Shown: positions 46,001 through 57,800 of the stretch, piece by piece
How positions within the stretch are numbered: position 1 is the stretch's first letter
Layout: each line of letters begins with the position of its first letter
NCBI RefSeq assembly: GCF_000208745.1
Contig: NC_030850.1
Span: 11,578,640-11,642,639 of the forward strand
Length of the DNA stretch: 64,000 nt
Direction: 5' to 3'
Origin: Theobroma cacao
Taxonomy: Eukaryota > Streptophyta > Magnoliopsida > Malvales > Malvaceae
The notes under the pieces: generated by a model
Told to the model about the DNA's origin: nothing
The model's database searches: none
Seen by the model: the letters and a program-made list of their open reading frames with translations, nothing else
Position numbers and translations under genes: made by a program

Positions 46001-46651
46001 TACTGAAGGCACCAAAAGCACTATAAATCTATTTCATACTATCTAAGAACCTTTTAGGGTCCTCTGTTGCATCAGATCTTAAAAACATCGGGGGTTTAAG
46101 TTTCATGAACTTAGATAAGGGTACTTCTCCGATCCCTAGTGCTAAATTAGTTTGTTATTGATCCCCTAAGCTCTAGGTAGTACTAGCCGCGTGCTTCACA
46201 AGGCATTCATCACCCATCCTTTATGACTCTTTTAAACCAATAGCTAATCTTTCCACAGATTTATTAACTCCTTTAAAGTCAATCCTTCTACCAGTTGTTC
46301 GTTCTTCTCCTCTTAAGATTGTATCTCAGTCTCACTATCTCTAGATGCTTCTGCCTTCATGGATCTAGCTTTACTACCTCCACTGCCACTACCTCTGGAA
46401 GTGGAGGCTCATGGCCTAATCATCATATTTTCTCCAAGAGCTTTTGATCATCTATACCTCGACTGATGGTTCTTCTTTTGGGCGATATACCTTACCTAGA
46501 AGAAAATAACAACACCAATTATTATCGCATATAAATATCATATTCAAGCTAAAATTATGGTTTCTAAGAATGCAAGAATCTAAGTAGTCTCCTGTTAGCA
46601 CTTTGTCACACTCTGTTGGACTCAAAAGGAAACTTATAACTCTTCTAAATC
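46001..46651 (-). other. Gypsy A leader and gag start, no clear frame
   Basis: Sequence between the recognisable gag and the primer-binding site. Only short broken frames are visible. Confidence 0.5.
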
Positions 46652-46668
46652 GAGACTGTGATGCCAAC
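46652..46668 (-). other. Gypsy A primer-binding site
   Basis: On - it reads TTGGCATCACAGTC next to the 5' LTR, a variant of the initiator-methionine tRNA site (TGGTATCAGAGC). Confidence 0.65.
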
Positions 46669-49028
46669 TTTGTCACATCTCGTTACTGAACCGCGACCGA
46701 TGCAAAGGCCTAATGGACATAGCCCACTAAGCCCTTATAAACCTTTAAACCTGTACGTATTTCACATGAAATTCATTTCTACTTATTTGTACAAATTTAA
46801 AATTCATATCTTAAACACATGTTTTACATTTCAGTCATCACAACCATGTATCACATTAATATTCAACATAACCACACTATAACTTTATAACCTTTCAACA
46901 CATCTAAACATAGTGGTGTCCATATCTATAAACAACAAAAGGGGACACTGTAATTAGATAAAACAGAACAAGACAAAAGAGCTCGTTTGGTATGGTGTTG
47001 GTGCAGCTAATAAATGCCTTTAAATACCTACCAAGGTTGCCAAAGAAGGATCCACCTCAAACCTAAGCTCCATCTAACTTGAGATTTTAAAACAAAAACA
47101 TGAGATTTCAAAAAGGGTGAGTACATAATACTCAGTGAGGGATAAGGAAAAAAAACGAGTATTAACAAAAGAGTAATTAATAAACCATGCTATTTTAGTT
47201 TGAAACCATACAATTTTTGTTTTAAAACATAAAACTATAAATGCAAATACTCAAAATCAATCATATTTTATTTATAAAACATTAATATAATCATATTTTG
47301 GAAAACCAAAGTCTTTATATCTCAAATCACATAAAAAGAACCATTTTCATTGAAAACAAGGGATAAGTATCAATACACAAGAAACAAATCTTGGTATTTC
47401 ATTCAAAATCTGTATACTTTGGTGCTTTTCTCATTTCAAAACTTTACCACACCTGATCTAATCACACAACTCAATAAATATTCGAATTTCCAACACGTTC
47501 ATACAACTTTAAAGTAGTGAAAGCTTATAACAATATATATCCAATCATCCAAGCATCATGATTAAAATTTAATACACTAATAGAACAATTTAAAAAGCAC
47601 AGAACACAAACACATCACACATGATGGGTGGCCAACCCATATAGTCAATGCACTCTAACCTAATGACTCCAATATCACTTATGCCATCTTCCGGCCACAA
47701 AGCTAGTGCCATTTACTCCACTTCCCCTCATTAGATAGGTGGTCCTATTATGCACAATAGGTAGCAGAACTATTGCTATCCCAGGTCCTCACTTAAGTGC
47801 TCCACATTGAAAACATTTTTCCCACAAAGTTCCACATCCAACATGAACAAAGAAAGTATAGTTATACCACACATAATATTTCATAAAAAAATTGATCACA
47901 CTATATATGTTGTCAACATTTAATAGTTCTCAAACAAGTTAATAATACTTCCAATATAAACATAGTTAAAGGCAAAACATACAATACATAAGGCTTATTT
48001 CCCATGCACATTTTTAAAGCATTGATCATAACATAGTGCAAAAAATGTTGTATGCATTTATCAAAAACAATTTAAATGCATATCCTTCACCTCTTATGCT
48101 ACCTTGCCAAAGCCAATACCAACTAGGTTAGCTCACCTAACTTGAACTTTGGAGCTTCAAGAAAGTCTAAACAATTTAACACATAAAAATCAACTCTAAA
48201 TCAACATTGTTTAAGCATAACTCCAACTAGTAATCCAACACCCCTAAGACATCAATTCAAGTTGAGTCTTGAAGTACCAATTGAACCTATAATTGCCAAT
48301 AAATAATAATAACCACAAATATATCATTAAAATTCAAAATTAGTAATTCTAATAATTATACACTAACTAAATTATATCCTTACCTAACATTTAATCTAGA
48401 ATTTTAGTCTAATTCACAAAACCATTAAACTAATTGCTCAAATCTAAGGTTTCCTTACCTTGAAGAGCTTGGAGGTGCAAAAATCCACAAAACCTCAATG
48501 AACTTATCTTGGAGTTGGAAATCAACTAAAAACCCAAACCTTGAAAAGAATAAAATCTGAAAATTAGAGAAAATATTTGAAAGCTAAAACCCATGAACAA
48601 AAGAGCTAGAATATGAAAATTCTTACCTTGATTTAGCCTTAAAATTAGAAGTTTGAAGTTTAAGGTCTTCCTAACAAAAAAAAGAAAAGAAATGAAAAAA
48701 GAAAATAGCATATGGGAACAAAAGAAAGAAAAAGAACTTTCTAAGAGACACTTAGGTGGTTGGCCTTCAAGAAAGAAAAAGAAAAAATATATAAGGCTTC
48801 TCGAGGAAACTTGATTTTTTTATCTTTGGAAAAGTCAAAGATGTTTTTATGTTATTTAAGGGTAATTAACTACTTTTTATTATTTATGGGTAATTAACCG
48901 GTTACTCTTCAAAACCTATTTCACAAAATTTAAAATATTCTCCGAAAGCATAAACTTAAAATATTTAGTTACCAAATATTTAGTGTTGCTCACCAAGGTA
49001 AGGTCAAGACTACCCCTTAGTCTATTAT

Positions 49029-52000
49029 TGTTTAATTTTCTACCCACGCAAGTATACATATCTAATCGATAATATAATGACAAGTAGAGTGTCGATCCCA
49101 CAAAGAATTAATCTAAAATTTTACTAATTATTAAAATTAACATAATTTAATCTTATTCAAATAATCAAAAATAGATAACCAATTAAATTAGAAATTCATT
49201 AATAAAAACTAATTAAAAATAATCAAAGCAGGAATCTAATTGGATAAAAGTAAATCAAACAAGCCTAAGATTACAATATCCCTCACACTTCATTTAAATC
49301 TTACCTCTCTTCCTTAACTTATTCCAATGAGTTGAATTGTTAACCTAGAGTCCTTAATTATTTATAAAGCCCTCTTGATACTCTTATAAAAATATCTATT
49401 TTAATCAAAACACTATATCTCTATGTGAATTTAAATTAAAATAGATTCATTAAGTTCAAGCTCTAATACTAGCTACATATGGCATATAGGTATATCTCTA
49501 TCTTATACACAAATCAATTTATTCATCCAAGCAAATAAATATGATCATATGTTATTCCAATTTTAGCCTACTCTAAACTCCCTTTCTCAAGTTATGTTTA
49601 GGTTTTTAAATCAATTTAATTGGTGGCTAGACAATTAAAAGCATTAAGAACAAATTAGAATAAACAATCCAATTCCATTGAAAATAAGCTAGAAAGAGAT
49701 TAACAATTTAAACTACATGTGAGTTCAATTGTAATCCTAGAGAAAAGAAATTAGCTATTCATAATTGCAAAAATAGATAAAAACATATGAAGTTTAGAAT
49801 TCAAAAGTAACAAAAATAATAAAGCTAAGGAAGAAGAAAAACAAATATTGGTAGCCTTAATTTTCAATTTTCAGCCTCAACTTCTAACTTCTTGAATCTC
49901 TTTTAGGGTTTAAAATTTTCCTCTTGACACTGCGGCACTCACTTGGCTTCAAGTCTTCTCTTGTTGACTACTGCACACCATCAACTTCCAATGTAATTTT
50001 CTCCATCTTGAAGGCAAAACTACATAAAGTGACTCATGAAAATTGTAGCTCTGTCTCTTAGCGTTCCAATGGCTCAAGAATCACTTTATTTGGACGTTTG
50101 GAGTGAGAGTTATAATCAAAATACTTCAGCATGTACAAACAGGGCCTACAAAAACATAAAAACAAATAATTACTATGTCACGACCTGGTACTCCCCTCGA
50201 GCCCGTGACAACCGTCACGGTGTCCCGATCGACACTTATTACCCGAAAGTCAATCGAAACCCCGTAAGGCTTTAATATCAGTTTCTCATTTTCCCTGTGA
50301 GTAACCGTTGCCAAATATCATGTTCTAAAATATTTTAAGCTATTTCCAACTTAAATCAATAAAAAAATGATTTCTGTCTCACAAGGGCATTTTAGTCATT
50401 TTTTCTCAAAAATTTTGAAACCAGCTAAAAATGTAGTATGCGACTATAAAACACATAATTCATAATCAAAAATAAGTTTAAACGTCTAAAACCTTCATTT
50501 AAAATGAAATTATGACTATTTGAATATAATAAAAATATTTAATAAAATATTCTATTTTCTTATAAAACAATATTTATACAGTTACCGGTAAATAATTTTT
50601 GTAGCGTAAAAGCTAAATAAATTCAGACATACTGTAATACAGATAACCAAAGTATAAAATTTAATTTACAGTAACACGTGGGCCCACGAATGACCAAAAG
50701 TATCAAAAGCGGCAAACCTACAGTTTTTGAGGATGCAAGTCCAACTGTAGCCCTCAACAAAATGAGCTATCTACCGACTATCCTGAGCCTGAAATGGGTG
50801 AAAATGAGGGTGGTAAGATTATATAATCCTAGTGAGTAAACAAATACCATCTAAAATATCTAAAGCTGAGTAAATAGAGACAGATTAAAATAGATCATCA
50901 TACTTTAATTCATCACCTTTCAACTCATTTCAATCAAATAAAATCAATTCATAAAAATCGAGTAATCAACATAGCTTATGAATTTCTTAAAACTTTGGCT
51001 CGTGCCAAAATCATTCTCATACTCAGTTATTAGGGATACCTTGGTCTGGGGCTATCCCAACCGAGTTCGCCAAGGCTGTTAAAAAGTCATATACGCATAA
51101 ATCATGTTTTTATTTTTGAAAACATAGTCGTTCCTTGGCGTTGGCTGAGTTCACCCTCACATGGTGGTTTGGCGTGAAGTGAACTCTAAAGTTCCACCTC
51201 GGGAGTTACCCTACGCGCCTCTCCGACCGAGGTACGATATAACAAGATTCCGTGCCCCTCAAAAAGGCTAGTCCATAGAACCCGCCCACTGTAGCAAGCT
51301 AAACCCACCATTTCAATAATAATTCAACAGCATAACATGGCAATTTTATCATTATCTAGCCTATCAAGGTAAACAACAATTTATACATTTTCAACACAAA
51401 TACCCATCTAGCCATTGATGCCTGCATTATCATAAGCCATTCAATTCAAACCATGATTTATAACACAGCAATTAGTCTCCAATTACTCTATTTTCAAAAC
51501 CATCATTCAATTTTAAGACAATTTATAAAATCATTTCATTTAATCACATTTTGCTTATAAAACATAAAGATTTGCCATTTAAACTCATTTTCCATAAAAT
51601 CACAAAAATGAATTAAAATTCACTTCAGATAATCAAGATGATGATAAGGTTACTCACTATTTCGAGAGTCGAATTTCGAGTATTCCGATTCTTGATCCTC
51701 GGATACTATCTCTTTACTTTTTCTAGAATGCTCACCACTTAGACATAATGCACAATAAGCCATTTACTACATTTGTGTTAAATTGTTATAAAACCAATTC
51801 AGGCTTTATACTAATGCATGAAATGGAATGCAAATTATTCGGATTATCGTCTAAACACGGTGTTCTACACAAATTCAATTGTGTACCTAAATAAAATGGT
51901 ATTAGCCTAATTCGATCTATCACCCGATTAATTGTCCAATATGTCAAATTTAACTCCAATTAACTCCATTTTTCTTCCAATTCTCCAAACTATCAAACAC

Positions 52001-53339
52001 AAGTCAAATAGCATAAAATTTAGCAAAATCATCTTCACATTTTCTCTTGGGAATTTTGACCATAGTGGGTGCATCAACACTATAATTTTTCAAGCTTGAT
52101 TCTCACACCATAAATCACTAATTCCTAACCAAATCACTTGAAATAAAATCAAAATCATCATCAATATTCTACATGGAGAATTCGGCCAATGATGGGTGAT
52201 GGGAGGAAGTGAATTTTTCTTGTTGGCTTTTCATACTACACATCACTAACTAACTAAAAACACTAAAATACATTGAAATCTAACCAAATCAAGCATCAAA
52301 ACCTCACTCTAAGTGTTCGGCCAGCATGGGATTCATCATGACATCATGTGATTCAACCATGAAAAATAAGAAAAAATGTTTAAGAAAGAGAGATCTCAAG
52401 CTTAATTGAAAAATCTTACCTTTTTTTCACTTGTTTCCTTGAATTTTCACACTTTTCCCTTAAATTTTTCCACCTAGGGTTTTGTTCTTCCTTTTCTTCC
52501 TTTGTTCTTGCTTTGGCCGGCCATAAGAATGAGAAATGGGCTGGTTTTGTACTAATTTATAAGGAAAATAATAAAGAAATAAAAGCTTGACACTTGTCAC
52601 CTTACCATTAGTCCATTTTTAAATTCTTAACTATTAAGCTATCTTTCTCCACCACATAAAATCCTTCAATTATTCATAATAATATTAGGTAAAATCCATA
52701 TGCTGAACAAGTGTTGGGTGGCGTAAAATTATAATTTTGCCCCTGGAGTGGCAAAATGACTATTTTACCCTTATGCTCGAAAAAATATCGGAATTAAAAT
52801 TCTTCACTACTCAAACTCAAATTATACTCCAAATGATCAATCTTAGTCAAAAATTTCATCCAACACTCACATCTTAACCTCGGGTGGCAAAATGACCATT
52901 TTGCCCCTAGGTCATGAAAATTTCAATTTGACTGTAAATCGGTCCTCGAACTTCGAATCACCATTTTAAGTCATTTTGGAGTTTTAAAATTCTCAATTTC
53001 ATCTTAAAATCTCTATTTAGACTAGTTCGAGACTTAATTCAACTTAATTGTACCATTTGGTACGTTGCTGTCTTTTAACGATTTTCAAGGTACCCAAGTA
53101 AACAAACATGTATTCTTATGTAAGAATAGCATAATAAACATATTGTAGAGCTGGGCTTGACATACTAACTAAACTAAAGCAAGTAAACATAAAAGTAGCA
53201 CAAAATAAAAATAACTCGTTAAAATAAACTAATTAGAAAAACTAGTAAAAAAATAACTAAATCCTAATCTAAACTCAAGAACTTAGCTAGCTTTTAATAA
53301 CAAATATAAGCAAAATAATTCTATAAAATAGAATTATCA
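49029..53339 (-). mobile_element. LTR-like insertion D within Gypsy A LTR
   Basis: Defined by comparison of the two Gypsy A LTRs; exact ends are uncertain by a few bases and no clean target duplication is visible. Without the nested solo LTR it is about 1.3 kb, AT-rich and non-coding. On - it ends with ...GTGGGATCGACACTC...GGTAGAAAATTAAACAA. TGGGATCGAC words are common near the 3' ends of plant LTRs, so a solo LTR is likely. It could also be a non-autonomous element. Confidence 0.55.
50176..53162 (-). mobile_element. Solo LTR C', inverted copy of the 3-kb family
   Basis: On + it starts TGTCACGACCTGGTACTCC and ends GAGCTGGGCTTGACA, the reverse complement of the ends of solo LTR C. Flanked by a perfect 5-bp duplication TACTA (50171-50175 and 53163-53167). 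Length 2987 bp against 2995 for C. No internal polymerase region, so a solo LTR. It is nested in insertion D, which is nested in the Gypsy A LTR. Confidence 0.93.
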
Positions 53340-53395
53340 TCCACATCACCATTCTTACATCAAGGTTATGTATCTATAAATGTCGGCGTTTCACA

Positions 53396-53832
53396 TACAC
53401 ACACACATATATTTGATCACATCATATTGAGTATCTTAAATCTCTCAATGATCATACTTCAACATTTTTTCACATTGAAACTTATATACACAATTATGTC
53501 ATAGCCAAAAGCAACACAATAAGTCAACCTTTAATATAATGCATTGATATAATGTCAAATAGTCTTTCCTTCACCCTAATGCTACATTTCTTTTTTTGCT
53601 CAACACCCTAACGCTATTTAGTTTAGAAAATGTCATTTCCCCATTAATGTCTGGTATAACTATAATATCCATAGTCGTAGGTAACATACCAATGTAGCAT
53701 CCATTCCTTACATTATGACATATAATTAAAAGTCACAAAAGGCACACTACAAATTTTATTAACCTCTTTAGGACTCACAATGAAAAAGCAGGGATCTATT
53801 CTTTTACCTTATATATTGGTTGTAAAGCACAT
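53396..53832. other. Intergenic, no gene seen
   Basis: Starts with a CA/TA microsatellite (to about 53412) at the Gypsy A edge, then AT-rich unique sequence. Confidence 0.6.
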
Positions 53833-54231
53833 ATTTTCTTCATTAAAATGCATTGAATTCCATCATTACACTTGCTCACATTCATTAAGGAAGTAATTTG
53901 ACAACTAATTCTAGATTAACAATTAATAGATTCTAATTAGAGCTATCCAAAAGTCAGATCGCCAACTCAAGTCCTTTGACTTGGTTCGGCAGAATAGAGA
54001 CACGCCATTTCTTCCTTAAAATGCATTGAATTCATTACACTCCTTTGTAGAAATTTGCCATTTCTTCCTTAAAATGCATTAAATTCCGTCATTACACTTG
54101 CATCACATTAACTAAGGAAAGAATTGGACAACTAATTCTAGATTAAAAATTCATTAGATTTTAATTAGAGGTGTCCAAAAGTCAGACCGCCAATTTAAGC
54201 CCTTTGACTTGGTCCAATAGAATTAAGAGAC
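53833..54231. repeat. Tandem duplication upstream of the CNOT9-like gene
   Basis: Copy 1 (53833-54001) and copy 2 (54059-54231) share CATTACACTTGC, GACAACTAATTCTAGATTAA, TCCAAAAGTCAGA and CTTTGACTTGGT. A partial third copy (54006-54058) lies between them. The arrangement lies about 0.6-1.0 kb before the start codon. Confidence 0.85.
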
Positions 54232-54734
54232 AAAACAATTAGGTTTGGGTATTATTACCTTATTATACTTGTAAGTTAAAAAAAAAAAACCTTTTAAATA
54301 GTTATTTAAGATTATTTAAATAAAGATAAAATAATCTTTTACTACTAATATTATTGGTAGATAAACGTATCACTTATATACGTTTAAATATGATAATATA
54401 ATTAATTAAACGTGCCATAAATGTGTTAATCATGTAGATACCATTAAGACACAAAACAAAATAAGAATAAATTCAAACATATTCTACTAAAATCAATAAT
54501 AAACCGCATGCAATAAACAAGTCTTTTAAAAACCTAAAGATAGTCGCGTAGAAGGCTAGGGCATGTCCTAATCACCAAACGTTGGAAGAAAAAGACAAAT
54601 TGAGTCTGAGACATGAGAGCGGCAGTGCAAAATAACGTACGACAATCCCGCTTTGTCATTGCTCTGAACACTCTCCTTTTACAACTCAAACTCTTAAAAG
54701 CAGTATCAGAGTCATAAGAGAAACATATCACCGA

Positions 54735-54804
54735 GAGATTTCAATGTCACTATTTCTTTCTGTCAAGTCTCTCTCTCTTTCTATCTCTCTCCCTCTCTGA
54801 AGAA
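54735..54804 (+). promoter_or_regulatory. CT-rich 5' leader of the CNOT9-like gene
   Basis: A run of CTCTCTCTTT and CTCTCCCTCTCTG directly precedes the ATG at 54805. Pyrimidine-rich stretches of this kind are common in plant core promoters and 5' leaders. No convincing TATA box is visible nearby. Confidence 0.5.
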
Positions 54805-57800
54805 ATGGCCAACGTCCCAGAAGAATCCCCATTGGGAGGCCCATCAGCTAGAGGAGCGGGTTCGAGTGCGGCGGCTCCAACCAACAACCCTTCTTCTGCT
54901 CCTCATGATGGAAACCTCTCTGAGATCACTCGTTTGATTCGAGGGCTTAATTCTGAAAAAACCCGAAAGGAGTCTCTTGACCTTCTTTGCAAGGTATTAT
55001 CAGCTTTCTTTCTTTTTCTTATCCTTTGCAATTATCTGTTTGGCTACGGGGAATAAGAGACATGATCAAATACGACAAAAACCATAGAAAAAGTTAGAAC
55101 GTGTCTGCTTTTTCAACCATGAAAGAAAAAATCTTAAAAGAGTATACAATTGTTTTATTTTACTGTTTTGATATATTCTTTATAATCTGCTTAATTTGGG
55201 GCCAGTATTATGTCGGGAGCAGTTTTTGTTTAATACTATTAATGTAGATCCTCATTTTATGAAAGAATCTGATCCATAGCAAAGGCTTTATTGTTTTCTT
55301 TTATATTTTCTGTGTTTATAGAGAATGAAAGGTAATGGGGTTCTCAGCAGATCATAAGTTTTACCTTATGTTTTTACACCTCCTGCTATAAGTTGAAAAT
55401 TAAACTACTATAAACTTCAAAGTAAAAAAGCAATGATGGATTGATGGTAATTGTTTTTAAATTTTGTTTGACAAGATTTTATAGTGAAATTATTGAAGTC
55501 GATCAACTATGAAGTGAATCATCGGGCTTTCAGGTTAAGGTGGTATTAAGTAGAAAGCTAGGAGAAAGAGTTGAAACATCCTGATTATGTTTTGAATTTG
55601 AACTAACACAGTATTGCTATGTACAATGTAAGGATTTTTTATTGTCATGCAGCAGGGGAATTAGATATTGTTATTATTGCTTATTATTAACCATGTTTCT
55701 TATACGTAAAATCTTTTAAAAGGAAAACACAAAATTGCAAATAGATCATTTTTTGACTCTTGACTTCGAAATTTGTAGTTATCACAAAGACACTGGTTTA
55801 ATATTAGATTTTAGAAGCATGTTAGTGTGATAATTAAGTTGCTCCTAGATAAAGCCTTTCGTTAAACCTCAATTTCAAGATAAAATTTTAAGCATATTGC
55901 AGATATTCTAGAAGATAACATGTTGCTTTCAATCAATGTTATGTTTTTGAAGGGTTTTTCCAAGAAAATAATTGATAAAAGTAATAAGCCATGGTCTAAA
56001 ATTCTATAAAATATTACTTATTAGAGAATAATTTAAGAAAATTCAATGTAAACATTGTGAAGATTGAAAAGGGGTAGAGCTAGAAAACTTATTCAAGGGA
56101 TCCAAAGGACATAAACAAACTGGCATGCACAGATATATAGCAATTGGACGAATAAAATGACATTCTAAATTCTCAATGTAATTATGAGATTATACCCACA
56201 TAGATGCGGACATACAGACAAATACATATTATAGTCCGACTTTCTTTTGGACGCTTAATGAACATCTTACAAGGTACCACCATGCCTGTATTGGGTTCTC
56301 GAAAACTTGAAATTTGAGAGAGATTAGTTCCAATGAAGCTGGTCGATTTGGATATTTCCTTTTTCCTTTGGATAAATTGAGTTGAATATTTCTTCTAATG
56401 TCTTATTCTGTCAAAAGTAGATCTCATATCTATTAGATATAAGCCTTTCTAGTAATGAGCATTGAATTTGCTGGATTGGCTCATTTTTAGTACATAAGTT
56501 TAGAATTTTTTTTTATATATAAAATGCCACCATTTTTTTTGTATTTAACAATGAAAACACTTTGTCAGATGATTTTGGAACGTAACTAATTCATCAATCA
56601 TTTTTAATTTTTTCTTTTCTCTCCAGAATTATTTGAAAGTTTGTGACGATTTGGCAATCTTGTTATGGAATTCTTTCGGTACCATGAGAGCACTTGTAGA
56701 GGTAGGTCTTGCTATTTCATTTCTCTAGTGTCTCTCAGTTAGGACGTTTCATGTGTCTCTTTAAAATTTTCGTGCTGTTATTTTACCCATTGTACTAATC
56801 AGTATTCATGGATTTGAAAGGTTTATTGATAGATACAATGCCCACACCTATTCAATACTATATGATTATTTACCTTTCTATGATTCAGGAAGTAACTTCA
56901 GTTTACCGTCCACTATCATCCACCAGCCTTTCAGAAAGGGTAGCAGCTCAAGTTTGCAATGCTATTGCGCTTCTTCAGGTGTAGATCATTATACTGACCT
57001 CTTCTAGTTTTGTTTATTATTGGTCCCCTTTTATTCTCCTTGCTCATGTCTCTCCTATGTCACTTTGATTATTAACCTCGACTCTTCAATAGTTTTTGTC
57101 AAGGAAATTCAAAGGCTAACGTTTAAAATTTCACCAATACATATCCTTTTCGGTTTCAGATGTTATTTAGGTTTCTTATATATGTTCTTTTCCGGTTCAT
57201 AGTAAAGTTATCATATATATATACGATAATGTTAAGCATTTTATATATTTTTAAGCAAAGACTGGAGCTAAGAATCTCAAAGGTGATTCTGAGGTGATAA
57301 CAAACCTTCTTGTCATGAATCGGATATTCTTCATTCATATCTGTTATGGACAATTTGAGGGGGCATATTTCTTGAGACATCTAGATGCAAATATATATTG
57401 CTGAGAGATTTTGAGTGCTTAGTCTCAGTATTCATTTTAAAGGAAAGAATCACATGCCAGACAGGTTTTTTTTTTTTTTTTTGGTTTGGCCTGTATCGAT
57501 CGATATACCTATAAATTTTTAGATTATGTCAATTTTCATTTCTTTGAAAATCTTAATGACCTCAATTATGTTAATTGATCTCTTTCCAGGCTGTAGCTGC
57601 TCACCCCGAAACAAGGATGCCATTTGTCAAAGGTAACTTTATTATAATTATCCAAATATGCGAATACATTATGAACTTCATCTAGCAAATCTTCAAATTC
57701 AGTAGGTTTTTGCTCCAACCGTATAATCAGAAAGAGTGAGGGTGACTTTTCTAAAAGAAGCTCTTTGTACCAGCGTGCCTTGTTGTGATCCAATAATTAG

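Larger units (their letters stand above)
26882..53395 (-). mobile_element. Gypsy A, Ty3-gypsy retrotransposon, split by later insertions
   Basis: Left LTR (26882-29258) and right LTR (46671-53395, interrupted) share long blocks: CACATGAAATTCATT, CATCACAACCATG, ATCATAACATA, and TATGTATCTATAAATGTC at the end. Between them on - lie gag, protease, reverse transcriptase (46000-43845) and, after the Copia B insertion, RNase H and integrase (31454-29300), which is the Ty3-gypsy order. The primer-binding site is beside the right LTR and the polypurine tract beside the left, as expected for -. It is probably a chromovirus. Without inserts the element would be roughly 9.8 kb. Confidence 0.9.
46671..53395 (-). 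repeat. Gypsy A 5' LTR, interrupted
   Basis: On + it starts TGTCACATCTCGTTACTG and matches the 3' LTR until about 49022 (CCCCTTAGTC). It resumes at 53341 (CCACATCACCATTC) and ends GCGTTTCACA at 53395. The intervening 4.3 kb is absent from the other LTR. Confidence 0.88.

Noticed and set aside
50036..50314. Short frames on both strands at the C' LTR start
   Set aside because: They overlap the end of insertion D and the LTR terminus and have no domain.
54534..54731. 65-codon reverse frame upstream of the CNOT9-like gene
   Set aside because: No known domain and lies in the presumed promoter and 5' leader; chance is likely.
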